A stretch of DNA of 64,000 nt from an uncultured Collinsella sp. (GTDB lineage Bacteria > Actinomycetota > Coriobacteriia > Coriobacteriales > Coriobacteriaceae), in NCBI GenBank assembly GCA_959599095.1, contig CAUGGC010000006.1, positions 11,655 through 75,654 on the forward strand, given 5' to 3'. The notes below the pieces were generated by a model that was given only the letters and a program-made list of their open reading frames with translations, made no database searches and was not told the origin of the DNA. The first letter of the stretch is position 1. Every line of letters begins with the position of its first letter. Shown piece after piece: positions 1 to 9,600 of this stretch. The position numbers and the translations under genes were made by a program.

Positions 1-475
1 TAAGCGAATACAAAAAGTAACTCTGGTCCTTTTTGGGGTCCTCGCCGCGGTACAGCTGCCAGGTTCCGTCGGACGCCTGGCTCGTTTTGGCGTAGTGGCC
101 CGTGGCGATGTAGTCGCAGCCCATATCCAGCGCCGCATCCAGCAATGCGCCAAACTTAATGTGGCGGTTGCAGATGATGCATGGGTTGGGCGTCAGCCCC
201 TCCTGATAGGCGGTCACGAAGCGCTCGATAACGTTGCGGTCGAAGGCCTGCTGCAGGTCGAGCACATGGTGGGGCATCCCCAGGCACTCGGCGACAGCCT
301 TTGCATCGGCGATGTCGCGGTCGACCTTACTCATGCCCGTGACGGGATCGGGCGCGGGGCAGGTGAGGCGCATGGTGGCGCCGACGCATTCGTAGCCCTG
401 GCTTTTGAGCAGGTACGCGGTCACGCTAGAATCGACGCCGCCGCTCATGGCGACGAGCACGCGCTTGTTGTGCAT
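1..475 (-). CDS. mnmA: tRNA-specific 2-thiouridylase MnmA (5' part, cut by window edge)
   Basis: Encodes the enzyme that makes 2-thiouridine at wobble position U34 of Lys, Glu and Gln tRNAs, using ATP and a persulfide sulfur donor in the cytoplasm. The first 158 codons are visible. They contain the PP-loop SGGVDSS at residues 11-17, the NPC motif with the first catalytic Cys at residue 99, and the ATGHYA stretch near residue 125. The second catalytic Cys lies beyond the window. The ATG at 473-475 is preceded on the minus strand by AAGGAGAACC, a good ribosome site. A strong hairpin with a T-run stands just upstream. cysK lies upstream on the same strand, giving a sulfur-metabolism context. Identity is secure; the 3' end is missing. 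Confidence 0.95.
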   Translation of the reverse strand, partial: MHNKRVLVAMSGGVDSSVTAYLLKSQGYECVGATMRLTCPAPDPVTGMSKVDRDIADAKAVAECLGMPHHVLDLQQAFDRNVIERFVTAYQEGLTPNPCIICNRHIKFGALLDAALDMGCDYIATGHYAKTSQASDGTWQLYRGEDPKKDQSYFLYSL

Positions 476-504
476 GGGGAGGTTCTCCTTGGTGGCATGT
501 GGCC

Positions 505-543
505 AAAAAAGAAAAGCGGCGCGGGAGGCTGGTTCCGCGCCGC
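505..543 (-). terminator. Hairpin plus T-run between cysK and mnmA
   Basis: On the minus strand GCGGCGCGG (543-535) pairs perfectly with its complement at 524-516, followed by an uninterrupted T-rich run (TTTTCTTTTTT, 515-505). This is a textbook Rho-independent terminator. It could end the cysK transcript, but it stands only about 15 bases before the mnmA ribosome site and just after a possible promoter, so it could also act as a leader attenuator for mnmA. Confidence 0.8.
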
Positions 544-547
544 AGAC

Positions 548-556
548 ATTGTAGCA
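548..556 (-). promoter_or_regulatory. Possible extended -10 promoter for mnmA
   Basis: Minus-strand TGCTACAAT matches an extended -10 element. Initiation about 7 bases downstream would begin right at the terminator-like hairpin. No convincing -35 box is seen at the usual distance, so this is a weak call. Confidence 0.35.
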
Positions 557-613
557 AGTTCGGACGTCTCGTGGGACACCCTAACGAGATGGGCTCAGGC
601 AGCCAGAAGAGAG

Positions 614-640
614 GATAGGCCGGCATGCCATGGGCCTATC
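614..640 (-). terminator. Hairpin immediately downstream of cysK
   Basis: GATAGGCC (614-621) is an exact inverted match of GGCCTATC (633-640), and the loop itself contains the palindrome GGCATGCC. On the minus strand it follows the cysK stop by 16 bases and is followed by the pyrimidine-rich CTCTCTTCT. It is likely a terminator or 3'-end stabilising hairpin. Confidence 0.55.
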
Positions 641-656
641 GACAAGTGACGGGCCC

Positions 657-1595
<939 letters not shown>

Positions 1596-1664
1596 GGTGA
1601 ACCTCCAAAGTGTTCAAGTTGCTGGTTGCCGTGTGGTTTCACGGTGCGTGTAGCAGCTAAACCC

Positions 1665-1730
1665 ATAAACCTTATAGGTTGTTCGTTTAGCTGTTGGGAA
1701 GCATACTAGACACTAAAGCCTAGTAATGCA
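1665..1730. promoter_or_regulatory. Candidate operator region between cysK and the Rrf2 gene
   Basis: This AT-rich part of the divergent intergenic region holds the near-palindrome AACCTTATAGGTT and the inverted repeat ACTAG-N10-CTAGT (1705-1724). Rrf2 proteins commonly bind dyads in their own and adjacent promoters. The link to this regulator is inferred from position only. Confidence 0.35.
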
Positions 1731-1848
1731 ATAGGAAATAGAAGATTATTACGAGCTGATTAACCATCTTGACCGGAACGGGTATTTTCAAAACCAATTT
1801 TTCGGCTAGAATTTCTACGGACTAAATGACCGAAAGGCAGCACTATAC

Positions 1849-2277
1849 ATGTTGGTTTCTACAAAGGGCAGATATGCCCTGCGCGTTATGGTCGATCTGG
1901 CCGAGCACCAGGCGGCCGGTCGCATCCCGCTCAAAGAGATCGCGGCGCGACAGGGGATTTCCGAGAAATATCTCGAGAACATCTTGGCTACGCTCGTGCG
2001 CGCCAACATGCTTTCGGGCATGCGCGGCAAGGGCGGCGGCTACGTGCTCACGCGCCCGCCCGAGCAGTACACGGTGGGCGAGATCCTGCGCCTGACCGAG
2101 GGCAGTCTGGCACCGGTTGCATGCCTGGATGGCGACTGCAAGGGCTGCTCACGCTCGGATGAGTGCCCCACGCTCGACGTGTGGAAGAACCTGGACAAGC
2201 TCATCAACGACTACCTCGACGGTGTGACACTCGATCAACTTGTCGCTCCCAACCATGGCTACGACTACGTCATCTAA
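1849..2277 (+). CDS. Rrf2-family transcriptional regulator with a Cys-rich sensor loop
   Basis: A 142-residue winged-helix regulator. Residues 1-70 carry the Rrf2 signature: start MLVSTKGRYALR, the recognition helix around SEKYLENIL and the wing GMRGKGGGYVL. A cysteine cluster follows at C92, C97, C100 and C106. IscR and NsrR use three cysteines in this loop to hold an Fe-S cluster, while CymR, the cysteine-metabolism member, lacks them. This protein therefore looks like a cluster-binding or redox-sensing member, although its divergence from cysK suggests sulfur control. The start is supported by GACCGAAAGGCAG upstream and by the family N-terminus. Confidence 0.9.
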   Translation: MLVSTKGRYALRVMVDLAEHQAAGRIPLKEIAARQGISEKYLENILATLVRANMLSGMRGKGGGYVLTRPPEQYTVGEILRLTEGSLAPVACLDGDCKGCSRSDECPTLDVWKNLDKLINDYLDGVTLDQLVAPNHGYDYVI

Positions 2278-2346
2278 CCCACACCTGCCATTTGGGGACG
2301 GGGTAGAAATGGTAGATTCTCTCGCCCTTTGAGACTTGACAAATAA

Positions 2347-2384
2347 GAAGGCCGCCCATTTTTGCGATGGGCGGCCTTCGTTTT
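2347..2384 (+). terminator. Rho-independent terminator after the Rrf2 gene
   Basis: GAAGGCCGCCCAT (2347-2359) pairs exactly with ATGGGCGGCCTTC (2367-2379) and is followed by GTTTT. The A-rich left flank means it could also serve the convergent gene at 2420-2785. Confidence 0.9.
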
Positions 2385-2419
2385 GGGCTGTTGAGACGGG
2401 CACGGCCGGAATGGCCGTT

Positions 2420-2785
2420 TTAGTCCTCGGCGATGCTGTCGAGGATGCTGCGCGTGATGGATACCAGGATACTGCCCATAAAGGCCGATCCAAAGCTGGC
2501 GATGGAGATGCCCGCGCCCAGCAGATTGACCGACAGGTAGCTGGCCAGCTCGAGCATAAAGCTGTTGACTACGAGCTGAAAAACACCAAGCGTAATAATA
2601 GTGAGCGGCAGTGAGATGACGGTCAGGAACGGTTTGACGAACGAATCGACAATGTTCAGGAACAGTCCCACAAAGGCAAAGCAGACCCAGGTCTCGGCAA
2701 AGCCGAAGGGTTGGATACCGGGGACGAGGAACGTGGCGATCGCGATGGCGATCGAGGTGAAGAGCCAGTTAAGCATAAAGCGCAT
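2420..2785 (-). CDS. YvlD / phage-holin-4_2 family membrane protein
   Basis: A 121-residue integral membrane protein with three to four hydrophobic segments (about 5-25, 32-60, 60-85 and 95-115). Features such as PFLTVISLPLTIITLGVF match the widespread YvlD family, sometimes named holin family 4 but not shown to lyse cells. Function is unknown; some relatives belong to envelope-stress operons. The start has AAAGGA eight bases upstream. It converges with the Rrf2 gene and is divergent from the TrpR-like gene. There is no phage context, so holin activity should not be assumed. Confidence 0.8.
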   Translation of the reverse strand: MRFMLNWLFTSIAIAIATFLVPGIQPFGFAETWVCFAFVGLFLNIVDSFVKPFLTVISLPLTIITLGVFQLVVNSFMLELASYLSVNLLGAGISIASFGSAFMGSILVSITRSILDSIAED

Positions 2786-3055
2786 GGCGTGAATCCTTTC
2801 TTGCGCCGGGATTGCTGGCGTCGCGTGAAGCGGCTTACGGCGGCGACCTGGATGGTTGCGCGGGCGCGCCGCGGTGTTTGGGCGCCCATTGTCTCAAATA
2901 TTCGTGGAGCTTACGTGCGCATATGGTTTCTAAACGGCGTTCGTCCTGAAAAACGCGCCGCTGGCAGAGAGTCTTGTCGCTTTAGTTTGGTGGTGTGCTA
3001 CACTGCTACGGGCAAAAGCCACAGGCGTTGCCCTATTGCATAGAACGGGTGAACG
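2786..3055. other. Divergent intergenic region without a confident gene
   Basis: This region lies between the YvlD-like gene (minus) and the TrpR-like gene (plus). The right part is more AT-rich and includes TACACT near 3000 as a possible -10 element for the rightward transcript. No RNA gene or good coding frame is recognised apart from the short frame starting at 3056. Confidence 0.4.
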
Positions 3056-3106
3056 ATGCCCGATGTCAGTATCAACTTCGATGCCTTTTGGCGGGTTTGG
3101 CGGTGA
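3056..3106 (+). CDS. Possible 16-codon leader peptide with two Trp codons
   Basis: An ATG at 3056 opens MPDVSINFDAFWRVWR and stops at 3104-3106, three bases before the ATG of the TrpR-superfamily gene. GGGTGA sits just ahead of it. Its last codons overlap GGTGATC, the likely ribosome site of the next gene, so translation of the two frames would be coupled. Two Trp codons in 16 is high by chance. No alternative hairpins were worked out, so it may be fortuitous. Confidence 0.35.
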   Translation: MPDVSINFDAFWRVWR

Positions 3107-3109
3107 TCG

Positions 3110-3409
3110 ATGAATATCGAGAACATGTTTGACAAGCCTGATGTCAAGCAGCTGGTCCACGCATTTAGCCTTTTGGACGACGAGAAGGATATCCAAGCGT
3201 TTTTGACCGATATCTGCACGCCGCGCGAGATTTGCGACCTTTCTCAGCGTTTGCAGGTTGCGCGCTATTTGGACGAGGGCGAGCCTTATGTTGAGGTTCA
3301 GGCCCGTACCGGCGCTTCGTCCACCACGGTGAGCCGCGTTTCAAAGGCGCTGAACGGCGAGTACGGTGGCTACCGCAAGATCCTCATTAAGTTGGAGGAT
3401 GGCGAGTAG
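3110..3409 (+). CDS. YerC/YecD-type TrpR-superfamily DNA-binding protein
   Basis: A 99-residue all-helical protein. The middle region (CTPREICDLSQRLQVARYL, about residues 43-61) and the recognition part (GASSTTVSRVSKALNGEYGGY, about 72-92) match the YerC/YecD branch of the TrpR superfamily. These are small dimeric DNA-binding proteins whose effectors are mostly unknown; a role in tryptophan control is not established for this branch. GGTGATC just before the ATG is a good ribosome site. A hairpin terminator follows, so the gene is probably expressed alone or with the short leader frame. Confidence 0.85.
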   Translation: MNIENMFDKPDVKQLVHAFSLLDDEKDIQAFLTDICTPREICDLSQRLQVARYLDEGEPYVEVQARTGASSTTVSRVSKALNGEYGGYRKILIKLEDGE

Positions 3410-3435
3410 GCCAGCGACAACATTGAATTACGAAG

Positions 3436-3460
3436 AACCGTCCCTCCGGGGGCGGTTTTT
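3436..3460 (+). terminator. Rho-independent terminator after the TrpR-like gene
   Basis: AACCGTCCC pairs with GGGGCGGTT around a short TCC loop and is followed by TTTTT at 3456-3460. Confidence 0.85.
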
Positions 3461-3593
3461 ATATGCCTGCAATCGGCTGGTGCGTTGGGTTCAGGTTGCT
3501 TTGTACCAAAAGATGGAACTGCGGTGGCAATGTGTCCGCTTGGGCGGGTAGGATGGATGCATTGATTATTGCGAACGGTTTGAGCGGAGGACC

Positions 3594-6500
3594 ATGCCTG
3601 TTCGAATCTATACCACCAATGCCGGCACGGATTTGAGCGATGCCGAGTCGGCGCTGCTTGCCGACCTTATTGCCCGTCACGGGCGTGCCGTGTTGCTGGC
3701 ACCAACGTTTGCCGAGCTCGATCTGTGCCGTCATGATGCGGCGGAAGCCGGCATTTCGCTGGGTATCGACTACAAGACACCCGCATCGTGGCTTCGCTCG
3801 CTTTGGGAGCTTTTGGGCGACGGGCGCGGTTTCGTCGACAACCTGCAACGTCAGATGCTGTTTTCGGATATGATTGCCCGCCGCGACGATGCCGACCTGC
3901 AGCCGCTTTCGCGTAGCCAGGGCACGGTGCGCATGCTCGCGCGCATGGCCCGCGATGTGCTGCCGGGTGTGGCGGGGACGACGGCCGAGCGATGCGGTGG
4001 CAACAATTGCCAGCCTGAGCCAAAAAGCGATGCCGAGGCTCGTGTGTTTGAGCTTTTGCGTGCCTACGCGGGCGGTTTGGACCGTCGAGATATGGTCGAG
4101 CCCTGCGAGGCAGCCGACATTATGGCCGGTGCCCTGGCCGATAGCCTGCCGGCGTGCGCCCGCGCCGTATGCGTGCGCGGTACCACGTCGTTTACGCACG
4201 GTCTACTCGAGCTGCTGTCTGCCGTGGCGAACAATGGGGGAGAGGTCGTCGTGCTGCTTGCCCGCGAGCAGGCGGCGATGCGCGAGGAGCTTGCCACGGC
4301 ATTTGATGCCCGCGGTGTGCTGTTTGAGATCGCGCCGCTGGGGGAGGACGCCGTCGCGTCTGATGTCGCTTGCGGGGCCGCCGTTCAGCCTGCCTTTATT
4401 GAGGTCGCCGGCCCCCATGCCCGTGCTCATGTCTATGCGGACGCCATCGATAAGTTGGTGAAAGCGCACAAGGAGTCCAAGGCCGATAAAGCTACTGCAA
4501 CGCCCGCCGACCCCGTGCGCGTGCTCGTCGTTTCTGCCCGGGCACCCCAGCTGTTCGGCGAGCTCGCCGCCCGTTTGGCGGCGCGTCACATTGCGGCCGA
4601 GACGACTGAGTTCACGGCGTTTTCCCAGTCCATCGCGGGCAGGCAGTTTACGGCGCTCGCCAACCTGATCGAGCGTATGAAAGCCGCCGACGAGGGCACC
4701 GCTTCCAAGACTGAGTGGTGGCCCGCGCCGGAGCTTACCGACTGGATCTACAGTCCGCTTTCGGGCGCTGATGCCGTCAATGCCCGTACCTTCGATAAGA
4801 ATATGCGTCTCTCGCGCAGCAAGACTACCGCGGGCGTCAAGAGCCTGCTGCAGAGCGTTCAGGGCCAGGTGAGGGGCGCGCACAAGGCGACGAGCGACGA
4901 TAACTGGTTTAAGAACGTACCGTGTGTGGTCTCGGACGTGTTCCAGGCGCTGTGGCGTGACAAGCCCGTGACGGCGCTTAAGGCCATGCTTGCCGTTGCA
5001 GAGGCGCTGCCCGATCGCGCTCTAGGCGGTCTTGACGGCCAGGCCCGTCGTCAGGCAGAGACGGCTTTGCTGCGCCATGCCATCGACATCCTTATGAACG
5101 ATGCTCGCGCGCTCGACGTGTCGCAGGCCGCGACCGTGCCGGTTCTCGACGGCGTTCGAACTAAGGTGGACAAGCGCAGCACCGCTTACGATTACGAGAC
5201 CTACGAGGTCGATCGCACGCCACGGGCGCAAGTGCGCTTCGTGTCGCTTGCCGATGCGTCGGTTTTGCGTCCTGGCGGCTACGATGCCGTGCTGTTTGCC
5301 GATGTCGACCTGGACAGCTATCCGCTTTCGCACGAAGAGGGCCCGCTTGCCACATTGACGGCCGAGCTGCGCCGCGACGGCGTGTCTTTGGAGCCCGCCG
5401 CCCTGTTGCGCGTGCGCTTTGGCCGTGCGATGCAGGCGGCGAGCGGTCCGGTCGCGCTTGCCCGCGTGACACACGATCGCCAGGCGCGCGAGTGCTACCC
5501 GGCAGCCGTATGGACCGAGCTGCGGGCACATGCCGAGGCCGCTGGCGCTGCCAAGCCCACGTGCGTGGGCGAGGGCGATATCATCGCCGACTTTGATCCC
5601 GCGGCAGGTGAAGGCCTCAAGCGCGAGCGCGTGACCTGTGAAGCCCCTCAGCATCTGAGTGCCGAGGCCGTGCCGTATTTGGTCCTGCGCCGTCGCGATG
5701 GCGAGGGTGAGGACGCGCCGCTCGTGCCGCGTCTGACGTCCGCCTCGCAGATCGAGGCCTATTCTACCTGCCCACTGTGCTGGTTCGTGTCGTATCGCGT
5801 CAAGCCCCAGTCGATCGACGCGGGCTTTGGCAACATGGAGAAGGGCAACTTTGTCCACGACGTGCTGGAGCATCTGCATGCCCGTCTGCCCCAAGAGGGC
5901 ATGGAGCGCGTGACGCCCGAGAATCTGCCGCGTGCACAGGAGCTGCTGCACGAGGTCTTTGACGAGACGTTGGCCGAGCACGCCGGCAAGCGCGGCACGG
6001 AGGGCCCGCTGGTGCCGCTCTCTGCGGTGGAGGAACGCCAGGTGGCCGAGATCTTGCCGCAGCTGGAGGGTGTGCTTGCCTACGAGTCCGAGGCACTTGC
6101 CCCCTTTGCCCCGCGCTACCTGGAGTTCGCCTTCAACGAGCTCAAGGTCGAGTATGCCGGTTGGCCGCTTGGCGGGCGCATCGACCGCGTGGACGTGGAC
6201 GCCGAGAATCGTGCCGTGGTGATCGACTACAAGCATCGCACGGGCGTTGAGGAGTTTAAGCTCGCCGACCCCACGGTGCGTGACGAGGAATCGGGCACGG
6301 CGCCCATCGACGATCCGCGCTGGTTGCCACCACATACCCAGACGCTCATCTACGCCCAGGCCATGCGCCGAGCGCTGGATTTGGACACCCGCGCGGCGCT
6401 CTACTTTTCGACCAAGGGCGGCAAACCGGCGTTGCGAGGCGCAGCGAGTGCCGAGCTGCTCGAGGAGGAGCGTGGTGACGGTCGCATCCCGGGCCTTAAG

Positions 6501-6692
6501 AAAGGTTTCCCCGGCGAGGGTGGCAGCATGGACTTCGACGCCCTGCTCGATCGCGTGGAGACCGGCATCGCCGAGCGTCTGCGCGAGCTCGAGGCGGGCA
6601 ACGTTGCCGCCGTCGACCCGACGTCGGCTCAGGCCGCGCATGCGCGCTGCTCGTATAACCACGAAGGAACGTTTGTAAGGAGGGACGTGTAG
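3594..6692 (+). CDS. addB: AddB-like subunit of the AddAB helicase-nuclease
   Basis: Partner of AddA in double-strand break end resection before RecA loading. It has 1032 residues, slightly shorter than typical AddB. The C-terminal PD-(D/E)XK nuclease domain is clear: GGRIDRVD with D864, then VIDYKH with D878 and K880, then a QTLIYAQAMRR helix. The N-terminal helicase-like half is very divergent and shows no Walker A, as in the RexB-type branch. CPLC (C726, C729) stands where the first Fe-S cysteine is expected, but the C-terminal tail has one cysteine (C1019) instead of the usual three. The next gene, addA, starts 3 bases after the stop with its ribosome site inside addB, so the two are co-translated. 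Confidence 0.85.
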   Translation: MPVRIYTTNAGTDLSDAESALLADLIARHGRAVLLAPTFAELDLCRHDAAEAGISLGIDYKTPASWLRSLWELLGDGRGFVDNLQRQMLFSDMIARRDDADLQPLSRSQGTVRMLARMARDVLPGVAGTTAERCGGNNCQPEPKSDAEARVFELLRAYAGGLDRRDMVEPCEAADIMAGALADSLPACARAVCVRGTTSFTHGLLELLSAVANNGGEVVVLLAREQAAMREELATAFDARGVLFEIAPLGEDAVASDVACGAAVQPAFIEVAGPHARAHVYADAIDKLVKAHKESKADKATATPADPVRVLVVSARAPQLFGELAARLAARHIAAETTEFTAFSQSIAGRQFTALANLIERMKAADEGTASKTEWWPAPELTDWIYSPLSGADAVNARTFDKNMRLSRSKTTAGVKSLLQSVQGQVRGAHKATSDDNWFKNVPCVVSDVFQALWRDKPVTALKAMLAVAEALPDRALGGLDGQARRQAETALLRHAIDILMNDARALDVSQAATVPVLDGVRTKVDKRSTAYDYETYEVDRTPRAQVRFVSLADASVLRPGGYDAVLFADVDLDSYPLSHEEGPLATLTAELRRDGVSLEPAALLRVRFGRAMQAASGPVALARVTHDRQARECYPAAVWTELRAHAEAAGAAKPTCVGEGDIIADFDPAAGEGLKRERVTCEAPQHLSAEAVPYLVLRRRDGEGEDAPLVPRLTSASQIEAYSTCPLCWFVSYRVKPQSIDAGFGNMEKGNFVHDVLEHLHARLPQEGMERVTPENLPRAQELLHEVFDETLAEHAGKRGTEGPLVPLSAVEERQVAEILPQLEGVLAYESEALAPFAPRYLEFAFNELKVEYAGWPLGGRIDRVDVDAENRAVVIDYKHRTGVEEFKLADPTVRDEESGTAPIDDPRWLPPHTQTLIYAQAMRRALDLDTRAALYFSTKGGKPALRGAASAELLEEERGDGRIPGLKKGFPGEGGSMDFDALLDRVETGIAERLRELEAGNVAAVDPTSAQAAHARCSYNHEGTFVRRDV

Positions 6693-6695
6693 ACC

Positions 6696-9600
6696 ATGGA
6701 TCTTTCGACTTTGATGCCGCAACAGCTGCAGATCGTCAAAACGCTCGACCGTCCGCTGTTTGTCTCGGCGGGCGCCGGTTCGGGCAAGACCTTTACCCTC
6801 ACGCGCCGCATCGTCTACGCACTCTCTCCCGAATCCGGTCCGTTCGTTGAGCATCTGGACCAGGTGCTCGCTATTACCTTTACCAAAGATGCCGCGGCCG
6901 AGATTCGTGACCGCGTGCGCCGCGCGCTCATCGACGAGGGCATGGACGAGGAAGCACTGACCGTCGACGACGCGTGGATCTCGACCATTCACGGCATGTG
7001 CTCGCGTATCCTGCGCGCGCACGCGCTGGAGCTGGGCATCGATCCCGAGTTCACAGTGCTCACCGATACCGACGAGCTCATGGATCAGGCTGTCGAGCAT
7101 GTGCTGGGTCGCGCAACGGCGCCCGATGCCGCCCCCGAGCTCGCGGCATCGCTCAAGGCCCTCTACGCCTGGTATCCCATGGCGGGCGAGGGCGGTTCCT
7201 TTGGCGCCGGTACGACCATCAAGGGTCTGGTGCGCGACCTGCTGGAGCTGTCGAGTCAGTTGCCGGGCGGTATGGACGACGTGCGCGTGGCGCGCGGCCA
7301 GGCCGATACCTCTGCACTCGCCGATGCCTATCGCGCGGCGCTGGGCGCAAGCAAGGCCGCGACCGAGAAGGCGCAGGTGGCGCTCGATGCCATCGACGCG
7401 TTCGAGGCGAGCGGCAAGACCATGGTCGATGCGGCGCGACTCATGATGTCGTGCACCATGCCGCGCGCGAGCAAGGCATTCCCCAAGGAGCAGGTCGAGC
7501 TGCTCAAGGCCGAGGCCGCCGATGCGTTTATCAATATCGTGCTTGCCTGCGGTGGCCCGGCGCTCGATGCGCTGGTGGGTCTGGCCCGTTCCGTCGAGGC
7601 CGAGTATCGCGCATTGAAGGCTGCCCAGTCCGCCCTCGATAATAACGACCTGCTGCGTATGGCCTACGAGGCCCTGCGCGATTACCCTGCCATCCGTGCT
7701 GCGTACGAGGGCCGCTTTAAGATGGTCATGATCGACGAGTTCCAGGACACCGACCAGATGCAGGTCGATTTGATTCGCTATCTGACGGGCGCGGGGGAGC
7801 GCGCGTTGTGCACCGTGGGCGATGCGCAGCAGTCGATCTACCGCTTCCGTGGCGCCGAGGTCGAGGTGTTCCGTCGTCAGGAGCGCAAGGTGGGCTCGTC
7901 TGCCGCGCCCGAGGCGACTGCCGTGGCCGATGCCCCTGCCGGCGAGCTCGTCAAACTCGTGCGCAACTTCCGCAGCCATGACGAGGTGCTGCGTTACGTG
8001 GCACGCGTCTTCGACGGCGATGACGGCGGCCTGATGCAGGGCTTTTTGGATCTTGAGGCGAGCGACGGCCGCAAGGACACGCTGGTGGCAGACGCTTCGC
8101 GTCGCCAGGCCCTCTTTGTTGCCGGCGGCAGTACGCAGGAGCGCACGCAGGCCAAGGCCCGCGCGATCGCCGAGCGATTCCGCGCGCTTGCCGATGCCGG
8201 CCAGCCCCAGGGCGGCATGGTACTGCTACTGGGCCGCATGACCAACGCCGACGTCTACGCCCAGGCCTTCCGCGATCAGGGGCTCGACTGCGTGATCGCA
8301 GGCGGCTCGGTCTTTGCCCAGGCAGCCGAGGTGCAGACGGTGCGTGCCCTGGTCTGCGCGCTCGCCAATCCGGCCGATACGGCGCAGGGCCTTATGCCAC
8401 TGCTCGCCTCGCCGATGTTTGCGCTCGGTGCCCAGGAGTTCCTGGCGCTGGCGACCAAGCTCGATAGCGAGACAGGGGAGACCTCGCGCCGGAATATCGA
8501 CATGGGCATCATGAGCGATTTCGACGTGCCGGGTTTGCAAGACTTGCCGCTTGTGACGCGCGCCCGCGAGGTGCTGCGGTATGCGCTTCGTCGCGTGGGC
8601 CGCGATTCGTTCGCCGCCATCGCGCGCGACGTGGTCAACGCCTCCGGCTGGTTTGTGCGTCTGGGACAGCGCGGTCCCGAGGGCAAGGCCATTGCCGCCA
8701 ACGTGCTCAAGGCGCTCGACGCCGTGGCTGAGGCTGAGGCCGAGTTCGGCAACTCGCCGCGTTCCATCGCGCTGGCCTTCGACCGCTTCTTGGCGGGCAA
8801 GGAAGCCCCGGGTGCCCTCAACGAGGAAGGCGACGGCGCGGTGCGCATCATGACGGTGCATGCCTCCAAGGGTCTGGAATATCCGGTCGTGGCGGTTGCC
8901 GAGTGCTTTGGCGTGCGTAAGTCCTCGGGTGCGGCACAGATGGGCCGCGTCGAGGGCGGAGCACAGGTCGTGGCACTGCCGGCACGCTTCGACGGCGTTA
9001 AGCTCGCCGACGGTACCTTTGTGAAGGGCGACGACGTCAAAAAGCAGTTTGAGCATGCGTTTAAGGGCAAGGGCACGTCGCTGTGGTTGCCGCCGGAGCT
9101 CATGGAGGATGTCTGCGCGACGGGTTCTCCCGCCGAGGCATTCGTTCGCCTGCGCAACGACGACCTGCAGCTTTCGCTCGAGGAGCGGGCTCGTCTGCTC
9201 TATGTCGCCATGACGCGTGCGCGCGAGCTGGTGATCTTGGCGATGGATACCGGCGTGAGCCGTGGCAAGGTGACGGCGCCGACCTTCGATGTCGAGACGG
9301 ATCTGACCTACGACGTGCTGCGCCGCATCCTGCCGACCGACAGTCTGGACATGCCGCAGCTCGATAGCGACCGTTTGGTGTTCGACAACTCCAAACCGGG
9401 CGACTACGAGCTCATTTCGCTCGCGGGCTTTACCTTTGGCGAGCAGGCGTTTGAGGCCAACGCTTCGTTGGATGCCGAAGGCAGGCTTGTTCGTGGCGAT
9501 GCCGATACAGATGCTGCCGACGATTCGGCCAGTACAATCGTCCCCGGTCCTGCCGACCCCAAGCCCGATTCGTTTGAGCTTGTGTATCCCCGGGCAGTGG

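Noticed and set aside
2420..2785. Phage holin, hence possible prophage
   Set aside because: The holin name belongs to a broad YvlD-like family; no phage genes are near.
5022..7979. A 985-codon minus-strand frame across addB and addA
   Set aside because: It spans two real genes antisense, is rich in His/Arg/Gly/Leu and has no recognisable domain.
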